Source: Pseudoalteromonas sp. H105
GTDB lineage: Bacteria > Pseudomonadota > Gammaproteobacteria > Enterobacterales > Alteromonadaceae
Length of the DNA: 64,000 nt
Direction: 5' to 3'
Assembly: GCF_001469215.1 (NCBI RefSeq)
Contig: NZ_LOFH01000008.1
Coordinates: 186,001-250,000 of the forward strand
Shown: one piece after another, positions 53,476 through 64,000 of the stretch
Position numbering within the stretch: the first letter of the stretch is position 1
How the letters are laid out: each line of letters opens with the position of its first letter
The notes under the pieces: generated by a model
Databases searched by the model: none
Told to the model about the DNA's origin: nothing
What the model saw: only the letters and a program-made list of their open reading frames with translations
Translations under genes and position numbers: made by a program

Positions 53476-55554
53476 TTAAAAGTTAAACTGCGCTGCTAAA
53501 CGTAGACTCGTTCCTTCGCCAACCGCTACATTGTTCGTACCACCACCGCCAAGGTAGTTGGTATCAAATAAGTTTTCAACGTTAAGGCGTAAGTTAATAT
53601 CAGTGTTACTCATTTCAAACTTATACGTTGCACCTACATCAACACGTGTATAGGCATCTTTAGTGATGGTGTTATCGTTATCAGCAAAACGCTCACCTTC
53701 ATAGAATGCGCCAGCATTGAATGCAAATGCATCATTTAATTCGTAACGAGTCCATAATGATGCAGACCACTTAGGGGCATCAGTCGGGCGCTTACCTTCT
53801 AAGTTTGTATCACGCTCATAGTTTGCATCTAAATACATGGTTGAGGCCATTACAAATAAGCGATCAGTTGCTGCTCCTTGTGCTGCAACTTCAAACCCTT
53901 TATGGCGTTGCTCACCAACTTGATTAGTTTCACTTGTAAATGAACCTACAGGTGTATCGAGTTTTTCAGTAACAAGAGTGCCATTTTTACTGATATCAAA
54001 AACGGCACCGCTAAGCATTAGGCGGTCATCAAATAGTTGCCATTTTATGCCGACTTCTTTTTGTTCAGAAGTAACTGCATCAATCTTCATACCGAAGTTA
54101 ATATCTTCTTCGTTAGTGATGGTTTCATTTTGTGGCTCGAAACCTTCTGTATAGCTGGCATAAATAGTAGCCGATACATTTGGATGATAAAGCAGGCCGA
54201 ATTTAGGCAAAAATGATTCGTTATTTTGCCCTTCACGCGTTTGTTTATCAAAACGTCCGCCTACAGATACTTGCCACTGTGGTGAGAAAGTAATTAAATC
54301 TTGGGCATAAACACCATAGTAATCGTACTCTGTTTCACTTTTTGTGGTATCACTGTGGTAGCTAATATCAGGACTTGCAGGTTGACTTTCGCCAGCTGAG
54401 TAATAAATGTAGTCGCTGGTTGTACGTAATTGACCGTAATAATAGTCAAGCGAGTTAGCACCAATTAGAAACTGATGGTCTACACCGGCTGTTTCAAATT
54501 CACCAATTAAATCAATAAATGCAGTCGTAAATTGCCAATCATCAAAACGGTCGTAAGGGCGAGATTCATAACTGTCGCCTTCCATAAAATTAGACGGTTT
54601 ACGAGGTGCAGATTCAAAACGTTGGCGCTCGAAAGTTTGTTCGTTATAACCTAAGTTAACTTGCCAATCATCAGATAAAAATATATTAAAATCTATACCA
54701 AGGTTTTCAACGGTTATATCAGTAAACGCCCAAGACATATCGCGAATAGTTTTGTCATCACCAATTACGTTAGCGTTGTCATCAATCCAGGCACCTGTAT
54801 CTAAGCCGGCTTTGTCATCGGTACGATCATAATGAACGCGTACAAGTGCATTGTCGCTAATATCATAGTCAACAACTAAAGCACCTAAGAAGCGGTCGCG
54901 TTCACGGTTTTCACCATTTTGGTATTCACGCCAATATTCAACGTCTTGCTTTACTAATACACCGCGAGCACGCAAATCTTCAGCTGCTGTTAATGCACCG
55001 CTAGCATCAAGCATAAAGCGAGTCGAACCATGTTGATCTAAATCTGCACTGGCATTAAATAATGTTTGTGCAGTTGGTTTTTTTGTAACCATATTAACCA
55101 AGCCACCAGGACCTGACTGGCCATATAAAATACTTGATGGACCTTTTATCACTTCAACTTGTTGTAATATTTCGATTGGCTGCTGGTAGTGTGACCAATG
55201 TTGGTGACCATCACGTAAGTAACCAGTACCAGAACTTAGCTCAAAGCCGCGAAGATTAAATACTTCACGGTTACGTTGTTGTGAGCCTGCCGTTAAGCTG
55301 GCGTCGTTTGTTAGTACTTCACCTAATGTGGTGGCAAGCTGTTCGTTTACGATTGTGTCTGTAATAACAGTGACCGATTGTGCCGTTTCAAGTAATGATG
55401 CCGATGTGCGCATTGCTCCGTTAGCATTGTCTACTTTGTAGTCATTAAAGTAAGTGCCTTTAACTTCTATTTTTTCTATGCTTTCGTTATTTTCTGCTGC
55501 ACTCAATGTGCCTGCAGTCGCTACAAGGGCGAGATAAAGTGGACTAAATTTCAT
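53476..55554 (-). CDS. TonB-dependent siderophore-type receptor
   Basis: A 692-residue outer-membrane gated barrel. Signal peptide (about 1-19), a plug domain (about 45-160: SVTVITDTIVNEQ, VFNLRGFELSSGTGYLRDG, QVEVIKGPSSILYGQSGPGGLVNMVTKKP, the siderophore-receptor form) and the 22-strand barrel with the C-terminal GTSLRLAAQFNF ending in Phe. IEKIEVKG after the signal is a TonB-box-like region. No N-terminal signalling domain, hence no sigma/anti-sigma partner expected. Ferric siderophore import is the likely role. Only weak Fur-box-like sequence is seen upstream, so iron control is unproven. Divergent from dbpA. Confidence 0.92.
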   Translation of the reverse strand: MKFSPLYLALVATAGTLSAAENNESIEKIEVKGTYFNDYKVDNANGAMRTSASLLETAQSVTVITDTIVNEQLATTLGEVLTNDASLTAGSQQRNREVFNLRGFELSSGTGYLRDGHQHWSHYQQPIEILQQVEVIKGPSSILYGQSGPGGLVNMVTKKPTAQTLFNASADLDQHGSTRFMLDASGALTAAEDLRARGVLVKQDVEYWREYQNGENRERDRFLGALVVDYDISDNALVRVHYDRTDDKAGLDTGAWIDDNANVIGDDKTIRDMSWAFTDITVENLGIDFNIFLSDDWQVNLGYNEQTFERQRFESAPRKPSNFMEGDSYESRPYDRFDDWQFTTAFIDLIGEFETAGVDHQFLIGANSLDYYYGQLRTTSDYIYYSAGESQPASPDISYHSDTTKSETEYDYYGVYAQDLITFSPQWQVSVGGRFDKQTREGQNNESFLPKFGLLYHPNVSATIYASYTEGFEPQNETITNEEDINFGMKIDAVTSEQKEVGIKWQLFDDRLMLSGAVFDISKNGTLVTEKLDTPVGSFTSETNQVGEQRHKGFEVAAQGAATDRLFVMASTMYLDANYERDTNLEGKRPTDAPKWSASLWTRYELNDAFAFNAGAFYEGERFADNDNTITKDAYTRVDVGATYKFEMSNTDINLRLNVENLFDTNYLGGGGTNNVAVGEGTSLRLAAQFNF

Positions 55555-55746
55555 TCAATGCTTCCGGCTGAGTTATAAAAACAGTACGAATCTTAATGAA
55601 AATACATGTCATTTACAATTATTTTATTGAGTAATTTATAACAATGGTAGTTAATGGTCGCTAATAGCTATTTCTGCTATTATTAGCGCAATAATCCAAG
55701 GTAACGTTTTAGCCTTGCTCATTAACTTTTTTGTTTGGAAATAATT

Positions 55747-57135
55747 TTGACTGCAACTGCATTTTCTTCACTCGCTTTACCTTCTGGTTTGGTCGATAAT
55801 TTATCTACTTTAGGTTATAGCCAAATGACGGCTGTTCAGGCACAGAGCTTACCGCCAGTACTTGAAGGTAAAGATATCATTGCGCAAGCTAAAACAGGGT
55901 CGGGTAAAACCGCGGCATTTAGCTTAGGAGTGCTGGCTAAACTTAACGTAAAGCGCTTTCGTATTCAGTCTTTGGTACTTTGCCCAACAAGGGAACTTGC
56001 TGAGCAAGTCGCGGTTGAAATGCGCAAATTAGCGCGTGGCATTCATAATATAAAAATACTTACCCTTTGTGGCGGTGTGTCTATTGGCCCACAAATTGGT
56101 TCGTTGGAGCATGGTGCACATATTATAGTGGGCACACCAGGGCGTGTTGATGACCATATCCGCAAAGGCACTCTTCGTTTAGACGATGTTGAAACTTTAG
56201 TTTTGGATGAAGCCGATCAAATGCTCGATATGGGCTTTCAAGATACATTAGATGCAATTATCGATTGCATACCACAACAGCGTCAAACACTGTTATTTAG
56301 TGCGACATTTCCACGTGCGATTGAAGCGGTTGCAAAGCGTGTTTTAACAAACCCGGTGATGGTGAAAGTTGAAGAAGAGCAAGAAAAAAGCACCATCAAA
56401 CAGTATTTTTATAAGATGGATAATAACAAGCAGCGCTTTAATACACTGAAGTTGTTGCTGTTAAAGTTTCAACCAACAAGCTGTGTGGTATTTTGTAATA
56501 CTAAGGTTGAAACACAGCAAGTGTGTGATGATCTCGCCGCTGAAGGTTTTAGTGCCGTGGCTTTACATGGCGACTTGGAGCAGCGCGATCGTGAACGTAC
56601 ACTCATTCATTTTGCTAACAAAAGTGCTTCTATTTTAGTGGCAACCGATGTAGCTGCTCGTGGTCTGGATATCGACGATATGGACATGGTGATTAATTAC
56701 CATTTAGCGCATGACCCTCAAACACATGTACATCGTATTGGCCGTACTGGTCGTGCAGGTAAAAAAGGCATTGCGTGTTCAATCTATGGTGATGCTGAGC
56801 AGTTCAAAGTGGCGCAAATTGGCGACCATTACGAATGTGATTTTTTGCCTGAACAGCTACCACCATTTAGCTTGCTAGAAAAACCACCGTATAAACCAGA
56901 AATGGCCACACTAATGATTGACTCAGGTAAAAAGCAAAAAGTGCGTGCCGGTGATATTTTAGGTGCGCTAACAGGTAAAGAAGGTATTGCAGGCCGCCAA
57001 GTGGGTAAAATTAACGTGCTTGATAACGTGGCATTTGTTGCGGTCGAACGCAATTGTGCAAAACCAGCATTACGTAAATTAACTGAAGGTAATATTAAAG
57101 GGCGTAAAATCCGCGCTCGTCGACTCACTCGTTAA
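55747..57135 (+). CDS. dbpA: ATP-dependent RNA helicase DbpA
   Basis: A 462-residue DEAD-box helicase that recognises helix 92 of 23S rRNA in large-subunit assembly. Q-motif MTAVQAQSLP, Walker A AKTGSGKT (48-55), DEADQMLD, SAT, HGDLEQRDRERTL and HRIGRTGRAG are in order; the C-terminal RNA-binding domain (KVRAGDILGALTGKEGIAGRQVGKI) is diagnostic of DbpA. The start is probably TTG 55747, seven bases after GGA, matching the E. coli N-terminus (MTAFSTL); an upstream TTG at 55735 overlaps that ribosome site. Confidence 0.95.
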   Translation: MTATAFSSLALPSGLVDNLSTLGYSQMTAVQAQSLPPVLEGKDIIAQAKTGSGKTAAFSLGVLAKLNVKRFRIQSLVLCPTRELAEQVAVEMRKLARGIHNIKILTLCGGVSIGPQIGSLEHGAHIIVGTPGRVDDHIRKGTLRLDDVETLVLDEADQMLDMGFQDTLDAIIDCIPQQRQTLLFSATFPRAIEAVAKRVLTNPVMVKVEEEQEKSTIKQYFYKMDNNKQRFNTLKLLLLKFQPTSCVVFCNTKVETQQVCDDLAAEGFSAVALHGDLEQRDRERTLIHFANKSASILVATDVAARGLDIDDMDMVINYHLAHDPQTHVHRIGRTGRAGKKGIACSIYGDAEQFKVAQIGDHYECDFLPEQLPPFSLLEKPPYKPEMATLMIDSGKKQKVRAGDILGALTGKEGIAGRQVGKINVLDNVAFVAVERNCAKPALRKLTEGNIKGRKIRARRLTR

Positions 57136-57143
57136 TTACTTAT

Positions 57144-57728
57144 TTATCTATTTGAGCAGCTAGCCTTAAGCTGCTCATATTCTTCTCGAATACGTTTAAA
57201 TACCTCTTCATCCTCTGAGGATTTATCTGGGTGATATTGAAACGCTAGTTGTCGCCACCGCTTTTGTATCATTTTTAAGCTTGCTTGCTCATCCAGTTGC
57301 CATTGTGTAAGAATTGCGTTGCGCTGGCTTATGCTTATTTTGGGTTTTACTGGTTTAGTGGCGACAAAATCTTGCCAAAATTGATTTAATAATGCATTCA
57401 CTTCATCGGCTGACGTATCATAGTTTTGCCAATCTAAGTAATAGTCTCTTAAGGGGTCTATTTGTGTGATTGGGTTTTCTGTGTGTGAGTCTTCTAATTT
57501 GATATGTAAGCTTGCGATCGATAATGTTTGGGTAGGAGCAAGTTGTTGCTGCAATTGAAACAGTGCATTCATTATTAAGAAGTTACGTTTAAATAAATCA
57601 CGGTAGGGATCCTCATCAAGAGTCATTATGATACCTCCCTCTGATAGTTCCAATGCTAAAGTGTGGACTTTCCATACCTGTTTTGTTAGTAATCGTTCAA
57701 AAATCTCATCTATAAGTGGGTTAAGCAT
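57144..57728 (-). CDS. DnaJ-related protein with C-terminal J domain
   Basis: A 194-residue cochaperone-like protein: an N-terminal DNAJ-related domain (about 1-120, INPLIDEIFERLL-like opening) and a J domain at the extreme C-terminus with the invariant His166-Pro-Asp168 in AFQYHPDKSSEDEEVF. The J domain would stimulate a DnaK-type ATPase; the client is unknown. It is convergent with dbpA, eight bases apart. It is shorter than full DnaJ and has no zinc-finger region. Confidence 0.85.
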   Translation of the reverse strand: MLNPLIDEIFERLLTKQVWKVHTLALELSEGGIIMTLDEDPYRDLFKRNFLIMNALFQLQQQLAPTQTLSIASLHIKLEDSHTENPITQIDPLRDYYLDWQNYDTSADEVNALLNQFWQDFVATKPVKPKISISQRNAILTQWQLDEQASLKMIQKRWRQLAFQYHPDKSSEDEEVFKRIREEYEQLKASCSNR

Positions 57729-57854
57729 TGTTCGAACTCTAGGTAATAGTGTATCTTGATAAAATTATTATATACACATGCTGCTTGGGTTGTCAGTTAG
57801 CTTTCAAATAAGGCGCGTGTCGTTTTAGCGGATTCAAATACCAAGGACAGATTT

Positions 57855-60680
57855 ATGTTAGGTAAGTTTAAGCGGCTTTTTTTTATTGCGTTTATTACTG
57901 TACTTGGCGTGGCGTCAACTATCTGCTTTGCTGAGCCTCAAGACCCTTTACTTGAACAATTTAATCAGGTGACTGATTGGCAGCAAAAAAAAGAGATAGC
58001 TGACCAGCTGCTTTTGACCAAACAACTCACATCACAACAACGACTAGCGATTTACAGCACGATGGCTGAACGCGCATTCACCGAGAATGATTACCCCCTC
58101 GCATTAGATTTTTATCAATCGCAAGAAAAAAATAGCAATATAAACGACTCCCCGGAGCAATATTTCCGCTCTATAAAAATGCAAGGTGTGGTTTACTACT
58201 ATCAAGGGCTAATGCAGCAGGCGATAAAAGAATACAGTCGGGCTTTAGCCATTGCAAAGCAACTAAATAACGCTTTGAAGCAGGCCAATTTATTGAGTAA
58301 TATAGGTTTAGCTTATTTTGATATGTATAACATGGATCTGGCTTTGGACCATTATCAAAAAGCAAAAGCGATTTATGAAACACACGGAAGTGTGCAAGAT
58401 AAAGCGGATATCCTTCATAACATTGCAGGAATATATATTAAACTGTCGCGTTATGACTCGGCTTTAGAGTTTTACCGTGAAGTATTAGCGGTATTTCAAC
58501 AACTCGATGATAAAGATGGCATTGCCCAAGTCTATGGAAATATGGGGGTGGCTTACGTTGAGTCAGGACGTAACCAATTAGCATTACATTATTATCAATT
58601 AGCTTTACGGTATTATCAAAGCATTAATGATGCTTATCAACTTTCAATCCGCCATAAAAATTTAGCCAATTTAAACCTTAAATTAAATGAAATAGACACA
58701 GCTAATTATCACGCGCTTGCTGCGAAAGAGTTTGCGATTAAAGCCGATAACAAGTCTCTTTTATTGACTGCTTTGCATGTGTTAGCAAAAGTTCAGCTAG
58801 TGAAAGGGAATATCAATGAAGCAAGAGTAAATTTAAACGAGTCTTTTGCACTTGCTAAAAAATACAACAATGTGATGTTGGCTAAGGAAGGGTTAGGCAT
58901 TAATTCGCTACTACTTGCAAGCGTGGGGGATTATAAGCAAGCGGTCGACTTACATGCGAAATTTGTTGAGTACCAGCAGAGTATACGCAGTGAAGAGGTT
59001 GTTAAGGCACTCACGGTATTTCAAACCCAATTTAAAGCGAATCAACTCAATCAAGAAATCCTGCAGTTAAAGCAAGAACGAGACTTGCAAGATCTAAAAA
59101 TTGCTAAGCGTTCGCAGCTATCTATCTTACTAGCAATAGTCATGGTGCTTGGGCTAATTTGTAGCATTGCATTGTATCGTCGCTCTATAGAAAGAAAAGC
59201 CAAGATTCAGCTAAGTGAACAAGTCGAACAGCGAACGCAGGAGCTGCAATTTGTTGCACAAGAATTGCGAGCAGCCAATGAAGTTAAAAGCCAATTTCTT
59301 GCTAATATTAGCCATGAGATCCGCACGCCGTTAACCGCTATTCTTGGACAAACAGATGACCTCATTAATGGTTTATATGAACCACAAGATCTTAAGGCTG
59401 AGTTGTTGGTAATAAAAAAACACAGTGACCATTTAAAAGACTTAATAAATGATGTGTTGGATATCAGCAAAATTGAAGCAAATAGGTTGGAGCTTCATTT
59501 GACAAAGTTTGATCTTATTGAATTGGTGAATGATGTGTATGAAATGTGCCAAGCGCACGCATCTCAAAAAGGATTATCTTTAGCATTTGAGAACCAATTA
59601 GCGCAAAGCCACTGGGTTAAACTCGATTTAATGCGTGTAAAACAAATATTAATTAATTTATTGACCAACGCAATAAAGTTCACTCAACGAGGAAGTGTCA
59701 CACTCCGATTGAGCAAAACGCAGAGCGGTGTCCAATTCAATGTGATTGATACAGGCATAGGCATGAGTGTTGAACAATTAAAAATGGTTTTTGAGTGCTT
59801 TCAACAAGGTGACAATACCATTAGCCGTCGTTTTGGAGGATCGGGATTAGGATTGTCGTTATCACAACAGTTAGCGATGATGATGGGCGGGTATATCAGT
59901 GCACTAAGTGAACCAGATAAAGGCAGTGAGTTTATTTTTAATTTGCCGTGTAAACAAAAGAGCGCAGGTCCTTTATCAAGCTCGGTCATTCGTAACAGTC
60001 AGCAGGTTCAACTTCAGGGAAAGGTTGTCTTAGCTGAGGATCACCCTGATAATCGACGCTTGATAACTCGTTATCTTACCTCTTTAGGTCTTGAGGTGAT
60101 TGCAGTGAGTGATGGTGAGAAAGCCGTTGAGCAATGCTTACAACAGTACCCCGACATTGTTTTGCTTGATATTCAAATGCCCATTATGGATGGGCTTAGC
60201 GCACTGGCGTTATTGCAGCAATGTGGCTTTAGTAACCCAATTTACGCTTTAACTGCTAACGCAATGAGCCATGAAATTGAAAACTATATGTCGCTAGGTT
60301 TTACAGGGTACTTAAGTAAGCCAATAGACAAAAAAGTGTTTTATAATACTTTAGCTAGTCAATTAGAGCAGAATAACAAGCAGCCTGTCAGTGAAAGTAA
60401 AGTCGATATGACAGACTTAACACAGAGTTTCATCAAAAGTTTTAGAGAAGAAGCTGAATCTTTGAGTATGCATCTACAGCAATGTGATTACAAAGCGCTT
60501 CAGCAAGACAGCCATCGTATTCTTGGGGCTGCTCAAATGTTTGAAGTTCACGATGTCATCAAGCCAGCTTTAAATTTAGATCAAGCATTATTGAATAATC
60601 GTGATAAATACGAGGTTGATGATGTTGCCTCGTTAACGCATGTGTTAATTGATGCATTAGATGCGTATTCGTTAAAATAA
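57855..60680 (+). CDS. TPR hybrid histidine kinase with receiver and HPt
   Basis: A 941-residue phosphorelay protein. Signal peptide (about 1-25); periplasmic TPR array (about 65-385; repeats such as [24 protein letters not shown]); TM (about 424-443); coiled coil; HisKA with phospho-His487 ([15 protein letters not shown]); HATPase ([20 protein letters not shown]); receiver with Asp772 ([11 protein letters not shown]); and a C-terminal HPt with its His in [12 protein letters not shown]. The relay His-Asp-His is therefore self-contained and needs only a terminal response regulator. The periplasmic TPR sensor suggests peptide or protein binding. Ends with a 9-bp convergent overlap with the chemoreceptor gene. 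Confidence 0.92.
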   Translation: MLGKFKRLFFIAFITVLGVASTICFAEPQDPLLEQFNQVTDWQQKKEIADQLLLTKQLTSQQRLAIYSTMAERAFTENDYPLALDFYQSQEKNSNINDSPEQYFRSIKMQGVVYYYQGLMQQAIKEYSRALAIAKQLNNALKQANLLSNIGLAYFDMYNMDLALDHYQKAKAIYETHGSVQDKADILHNIAGIYIKLSRYDSALEFYREVLAVFQQLDDKDGIAQVYGNMGVAYVESGRNQLALHYYQLALRYYQSINDAYQLSIRHKNLANLNLKLNEIDTANYHALAAKEFAIKADNKSLLLTALHVLAKVQLVKGNINEARVNLNESFALAKKYNNVMLAKEGLGINSLLLASVGDYKQAVDLHAKFVEYQQSIRSEEVVKALTVFQTQFKANQLNQEILQLKQERDLQDLKIAKRSQLSILLAIVMVLGLICSIALYRRSIERKAKIQLSEQVEQRTQELQFVAQELRAANEVKSQFLANISHEIRTPLTAILGQTDDLINGLYEPQDLKAELLVIKKHSDHLKDLINDVLDISKIEANRLELHLTKFDLIELVNDVYEMCQAHASQKGLSLAFENQLAQSHWVKLDLMRVKQILINLLTNAIKFTQRGSVTLRLSKTQSGVQFNVIDTGIGMSVEQLKMVFECFQQGDNTISRRFGGSGLGLSLSQQLAMMMGGYISALSEPDKGSEFIFNLPCKQKSAGPLSSSVIRNSQQVQLQGKVVLAEDHPDNRRLITRYLTSLGLEVIAVSDGEKAVEQCLQQYPDIVLLDIQMPIMDGLSALALLQQCGFSNPIYALTANAMSHEIENYMSLGFTGYLSKPIDKKVFYNTLASQLEQNNKQPVSESKVDMTDLTQSFIKSFREEAESLSMHLQQCDYKALQQDSHRILGAAQMFEVHDVIKPALNLDQALLNNRDKYEVDDVASLTHVLIDALDAYSLK

Positions 60681-61916
60681 TTCTATATCATTTTCTGTCG
60701 GTTCCTCAGTGATGACTTCTTTTTGATAGGAACGTTTCCTTGGTGCGGTATCAGTAGCATGTTGAGTAACAAGGAAAAAGCTGAACTTTTCTTCTAGACT
60801 TGTTGCAAGCAGGTGTAAATCGTTACTTGAAACGGCTTGTATTTTTGAGTTCGATAGGGCATCAGAATTTAGTTCGACCAATGAGTTGATACTCGCTTGT
60901 GATTCATCAGAAAATTGCTTTTGATTACTCACTTGTTGATTGATGGCATTAGACATCTCACTGATCTCAAGTACTGCAGTCTCAATAGCTGTAATTTCGC
61001 TACTTGACGTTTTGGTAAGCGACACCGTTTGTTGCGCTTCATCTAAGGCTGTATTCATTAAAGTATGCGCTAAATCAGTGCTCTGTTGAATTTTACTGAC
61101 CATGGCGCTTACTTCTTGTGTCGATTTACTCGTACGTGATGCTAAATTACGCACCTCATCAGCAACAACAGCAAAGCCTCGGCCTTGTTCACCCGCCCTA
61201 GCAGCCTCTATGGCAGCGTTTAATGCAAGTAAGTTTGTTTGTTCAGCAATGGCATTAATGACTTCAATAACGGATCCAATATTGTCACTGTCTTGTTTAA
61301 GTTGCTTTATGTGTTCACTGGTTTGTTCAATGTTATTCGCTAATGCGAGTAAGCTTGTTTGACTCTTATCTGAATCAATACGTGTTTTCTTTACTGACTC
61401 TGTTGCATTTGCAACTGAGTTATAAATGGTTTTAACATTAACACCAAGCTCACTCGATGTGTTGAGCATCTTTTGGATTGTTTGGGCAAGTTCTTGACCA
61501 TGAGAGTACTGAATTGTTGCTTTTTGGGTCATTGATGCATAGGTATCTCTTAGCTCATTGGCCATCGGCCGTAATCTATCTGAGGATATTTGCAGTTCTT
61601 CAAATAGGTGCTCAATAGTCGTTAAACTGGCGTTCAGTGCTAAGCAAGAGGAGGGGATTGCAGGGTCACTTTCATCAAACCGAAAAGTAAAGTTAATACC
61701 GTCATTACTTACTAAGTTTTCCATCAAGGTGTTTAGATATTTATCAGGTAGCGCTAACTTTCGCTTAGTAAAGAGATAAAAGAGATACACAGGTACTAAT
61801 ACGGTTAAATATAAAGTAGCAATGACAGTAGGGGCTAAGTTAAATGAATAACAAACCAGCCCAATACTGACAATAAAAAAGCACTGAAGTAGTACTAAAC
61901 TTTGGGTAATCGTCAT
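60672..61916 (-). CDS. Chemoreceptor-like MCP without a periplasmic sensor
   Basis: A 414-residue membrane MCP. Two adjacent TMs (about 5-25 and 30-48) with only a few residues between them leave no ligand domain and no clear HAMP; a cytoplasmic linker (about 55-130) leads to the signalling domain with [37 protein letters not shown]. It may sense membrane state or act as a scaffold. The ATG at 61916 follows AAGGAAAAT; an upstream start at 61949 would add a basic leader. The last nine bases overlap the end of the convergent TPR kinase gene. Confidence 0.88.
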   Translation of the reverse strand: MTITQSLVLLQCFFIVSIGLVCYSFNLAPTVIATLYLTVLVPVYLFYLFTKRKLALPDKYLNTLMENLVSNDGINFTFRFDESDPAIPSSCLALNASLTTIEHLFEELQISSDRLRPMANELRDTYASMTQKATIQYSHGQELAQTIQKMLNTSSELGVNVKTIYNSVANATESVKKTRIDSDKSQTSLLALANNIEQTSEHIKQLKQDSDNIGSVIEVINAIAEQTNLLALNAAIEAARAGEQGRGFAVVADEVRNLASRTSKSTQEVSAMVSKIQQSTDLAHTLMNTALDEAQQTVSLTKTSSSEITAIETAVLEISEMSNAINQQVSNQKQFSDESQASINSLVELNSDALSNSKIQAVSSNDLHLLATSLEEKFSFFLVTQHATDTAPRKRSYQKEVITEEPTENDIELF

Positions 61917-62121
61917 TCTGATTTTCCTTTTTAATATGACAGCTATCAATCAACTTATTTTTTGTATATTTAAGATTGATTCAAAATAAGTATAGTTAAA
62001 AAAGACTAGACGACAAAAAATGTTTTACGGCATATGAGAAATTAAAAAATAACGTAGGGTATGTAGCCTGCTTAGGTTGGGGAGATTCATAGAGGGGAAG
62101 ATAGTGAGTTGATACACAAAC

Positions 62122-62147
62122 AAAAAAGCTCGCCATTAAGCGAGCTT
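62122..62147 (-). terminator. Intrinsic terminator after rho
   Basis: On the minus strand AAGCTCGC, a six-base loop, GCGAGCTT and a run of T residues (TTTTTTG). It is 20 bp past the rho stop. Confidence 0.85.
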
Positions 62148-62166
62148 CTCAATAATGTCATTATGC

Positions 62167-63426
62167 TTACTGGCGTCTCATAGAGTCAAAAAACTCATCG
62201 TTTGTTTTGCTCATTGAGAGTTTATCAATTAAGAATTCCATCGCGTCAATTTCTGACATCTCATGAACAATCTTACGTAAGATCCACATTTTCTGTAGTT
62301 CATCAGGTTTTGTGAGTAACTCTTCGCGACGAGTACCTGAACGATTAAAATCAATAGCTGGGAAAACACGCTTTTCAGCAATCTTACGATTTAGGTGCAA
62401 TTCCATATTACCCGTACCTTTAAACTCTTCGTAGATAACTTCATCCATCTTAGAGCCGGTATCAATAAGTGCAGTTGCAATAATTGTTAAGCTACCACCT
62501 TCTTCAACGTTTCGTGCCGCGCCAAAGAAGCGTTTGGGTTTGTGTAGTGCGTTAGCATCAACACCACCGGTAAGTACTTTACCTGATGAAGGAATAACCG
62601 TGTTATAAGCGCGCGCTAAACGGGTGATTGAATCAAGTAAGATGATGACATCTTTCTTGTGTTCAACTAAACGCTTTGCTTTTTCAATCACCATTTCAGC
62701 CACTTGAACGTGACGGCTTGCCGGTTCATCAAATGTTGACGCAATTACTTCACCTTTTACAAGACGCTGCATCTCAGTAACTTCTTCCGGGCGTTCGTCA
62801 ATCAGCAATACCATTAATGTTGCATCAGGGTGATTATGGGTGATTGATTGAGCAATGTTTTGTAGTAGCATTGTTTTACCCGCTTTTGGCGGTGCTACTA
62901 ATAAACCACGTTGGCCGCGTCCGATTGGTGATGCTAAGTCAAGTACGCGGGCTGTAATATCTTCAGTACTGCCATTTCCTCGCTCCATGCGCAATCGCTC
63001 ATTAGCATGAAGTGGAGTAAGGTTCTCGAAAAGGATTTTAGTTCGAGAGTTTTCTGGCCTATCAAAGTTTACTTCGTTTACTTTTAACAGTGCGAAGTAA
63101 CGCTCACCGTCTTTTGGCGGACGAATAAGACCCATAATTGAGTCACCAGTACGCATACTAAAACGACGAATTTGGCTAGGTGATACATAAATGTCATCAG
63201 GGCCAGCTAAGTAAGACGCTTCTGATGATCTTAGGAAACCAAAACCATCCTGAAGTATTTCTAATACACCACCGCCAAAAATATTTTCTCCACTTTTGGC
63301 GTGGGCCTTAAGGATAGCAAAGATGATATCTTGCTTTCTTAAGCGGGCTACGTTTTCGAGCCCCATGGACTCAGCTAAGGCTACAAGTTCTTTTATAGAC
63401 TTGTCTTTTAATTCGCGTAAATGCAT
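62167..63426 (-). CDS. rho: Transcription termination factor Rho
   Basis: A 419-residue hexameric RNA helicase terminating transcription at rut sites. The N-terminal Rho_N helix bundle is [22 protein letters not shown], the RNA-binding cold-shock fold includes [12 protein letters not shown], the P-loop is Ala178-Pro-Pro-Lys-Ala-Gly-Lys184-Thr, and [21 protein letters not shown] and GTGNMELHL are the ATPase/Q- and R-loop blocks. Length and sequence match E. coli Rho (419) with no insertion. A 180-bp leader separates it from trxA, a common gammaproteobacterial neighbour order. Confidence 0.98.
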   Translation of the reverse strand: MHLRELKDKSIKELVALAESMGLENVARLRKQDIIFAILKAHAKSGENIFGGGVLEILQDGFGFLRSSEASYLAGPDDIYVSPSQIRRFSMRTGDSIMGLIRPPKDGERYFALLKVNEVNFDRPENSRTKILFENLTPLHANERLRMERGNGSTEDITARVLDLASPIGRGQRGLLVAPPKAGKTMLLQNIAQSITHNHPDATLMVLLIDERPEEVTEMQRLVKGEVIASTFDEPASRHVQVAEMVIEKAKRLVEHKKDVIILLDSITRLARAYNTVIPSSGKVLTGGVDANALHKPKRFFGAARNVEEGGSLTIIATALIDTGSKMDEVIYEEFKGTGNMELHLNRKIAEKRVFPAIDFNRSGTRREELLTKPDELQKMWILRKIVHEMSEIDAMEFLIDKLSMSKTNDEFFDSMRRQ

Positions 63427-63571
63427 ATTGGTGGGTTCTTTATTACAGTTATCATACTCATTTAATCGATATTGATTAGTGAGAGAGGTTTGTTGGTAAA
63501 CTAAGGATTAGTTGGCTTTATAAACTAGCAGCTCACTGGCCCAGCGTCCAGTCTTTATACAAAATAAACGT

Positions 63572-63598
63572 AAAAAAAGGGCAATTAGCCCTTTTTTT
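63572..63598. terminator. Intrinsic terminator after trxA
   Basis: AAAAAAAGGGC, a five-base loop and GCCCTTTTTTT; T-runs on both strands. It lies eight bases past the trxA stop and so isolates rho, which then needs its own promoter in 63427-63571. Confidence 0.85.
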
Positions 63599-63606
63599 AC
63601 TGGGTG

Positions 63607-63936
63607 TTAGATGTTGTTTTCTAAAAACTCAACAAGTTGTGTTTTAGAAAGTGCGCCAACTTTAGTTGCTGCAACTTGGCCATCTTTAAAAAGAAGGAGT
63701 GTTGGAATACCACGAATACCGAATTTTGGTGGTGTACCTGCGTTTTGGTCGATGTTTAATTTACCGATAACAACACGGCCATCAAATTCGTCAGCCACTT
63801 CATTTAGAATAGGGGCGATCATTTTACAAGGTCCGCACCATTCAGCCCAAAAATCAACTAGTACAGGCTTGTCTGATTGTAATACGTCAGCTTCAAAGCC
63901 ATCGTCAGTTAATTGTATAATTTTCTCGCTCATTGC
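63607..63936 (-). CDS. trxA: Thioredoxin 1
   Basis: A 109-residue cytoplasmic dithiol reductant. The active site is Trp32-Cys33-Gly-Pro-Cys36; the buried Asp is in VDFWA; cis-Pro is in [11 protein letters not shown]; and [14 protein letters not shown] is the C-terminal helix. ATG 63936 with GGAGAG upstream is chosen over an in-frame start at 63981, which would add 15 non-thioredoxin residues. trxA followed by rho is the classic gammaproteobacterial order. Confidence 0.97.
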   Translation of the reverse strand, partial: AMSEKIIQLTDDGFEADVLQSDKPVLVDFWAEWCGPCKMIAPILNEVADEFDGRVVIGKLNIDQNAGTPPKFGIRGIPTLLLFKDGQVAATKVGALSKTQLVEFLENNI

Positions 63937-64000
63937 GCTCTCCGATAAGTTAGGCGAATTATTTAATGCGTATTTAAACACTCTTGTTTCTTATTGCAAG

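Noticed and set aside
55594..55630. Fur box upstream of the TonB-dependent receptor
   Set aside because: The best 19-bp alignments match the Fur consensus at only about 8-10 positions in AT-rich sequence, which is not above background.
57154..57176. GAGCAGCT/AGCTGCTC hairpin as a terminator for dbpA
   Set aside because: It lies inside the coding end of the convergent DnaJ-related gene and no T-run follows on either strand.

Overview
The window looks like a chromosomal segment of a marine gammaproteobacterium of the Alteromonadales, most likely Pseudoalteromonas or a close relative. The grounds are moderate-to-low GC, conserved gammaproteobacterial gene orders (lptM-lysA-dapF-DUF484-xerC-yigB divergent from cyaY; hemC-hemD/X-hemY; fre-ubiD; trxA-rho), many hybrid histidine kinases, c-di-GMP proteins and chemoreceptors, secreted peptidases and a TonB-dependent receptor. 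No rRNA, tRNA, CRISPR array, prophage or transposase gene was seen. Genus assignment is an inference from protein likeness and gene order.

Layout. 1-2.0 kb: two tandem spondin-domain secreted proteins (the first runs off the left edge) behind a thioredoxin-like lipoprotein. 2.1-4.6 kb: two small membrane proteins, then a folM-folE-folX operon for tetrahydromonapterin. 4.8-14.3 kb: TauE-type exporter, NadE, YceH, a large CHASE/PAS/GAF hybrid kinase, a penicillin-acylase-family enzyme and a membrane diguanylate cyclase with a CRP-like site. 14.5-16.8 kb: a two-gene cassette (GNAT-nitrilase fusion plus SugE/Gdx exporter) bracketed by two inverted, non-autonomous MITE-like elements. 16.8-26 kb: DMT transporter, MAPEG protein, a BlaI/M56-peptidase pair with visible operators, RluF, and several little-known secreted or lipoprotein genes.

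26-36.7 kb is the housekeeping core: lysine and diaminopimelate synthesis, XerC recombination, frataxin (CyaY) and haem synthesis, including a HemD-HemX fusion that still carries an internal ribosome site and ATG at the old HemX start. cyaA, which sits between hemC and cyaY in enterobacteria, is not there; an esterase and a DUF2914 protein take its place. 36.7-48.6 kb: MASE1 hybrid kinase, adenosine deaminase, CBS protein, flavin reductase and UbiD, a PAS-GGDEF-EAL protein, a chemoreceptor and a lysozyme-inhibitor-like lipoprotein. 48.9-50.9 kb: an S9 peptidase pseudogene broken by an 8-bp tandem duplication and by a small deletion. 51-64 kb: Sel1 protein behind a ribosome-site-sequestering hairpin, M28 peptidase, siderophore-type receptor, DbpA helicase, DnaJ-related protein, TPR hybrid kinase, a sensorless chemoreceptor, Rho and thioredoxin.

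No complete, obviously new multi-gene system was found. The best leads are the MITE-bracketed nitrilase/guanidinium-exporter cassette, the HemD-HemX fusion with two possible products, the double BlaI-type operator controlling an M56-TonB protein, the hairpin over the Sel1 gene's ribosome site, and an orphan intrinsic terminator that may mark a small RNA.
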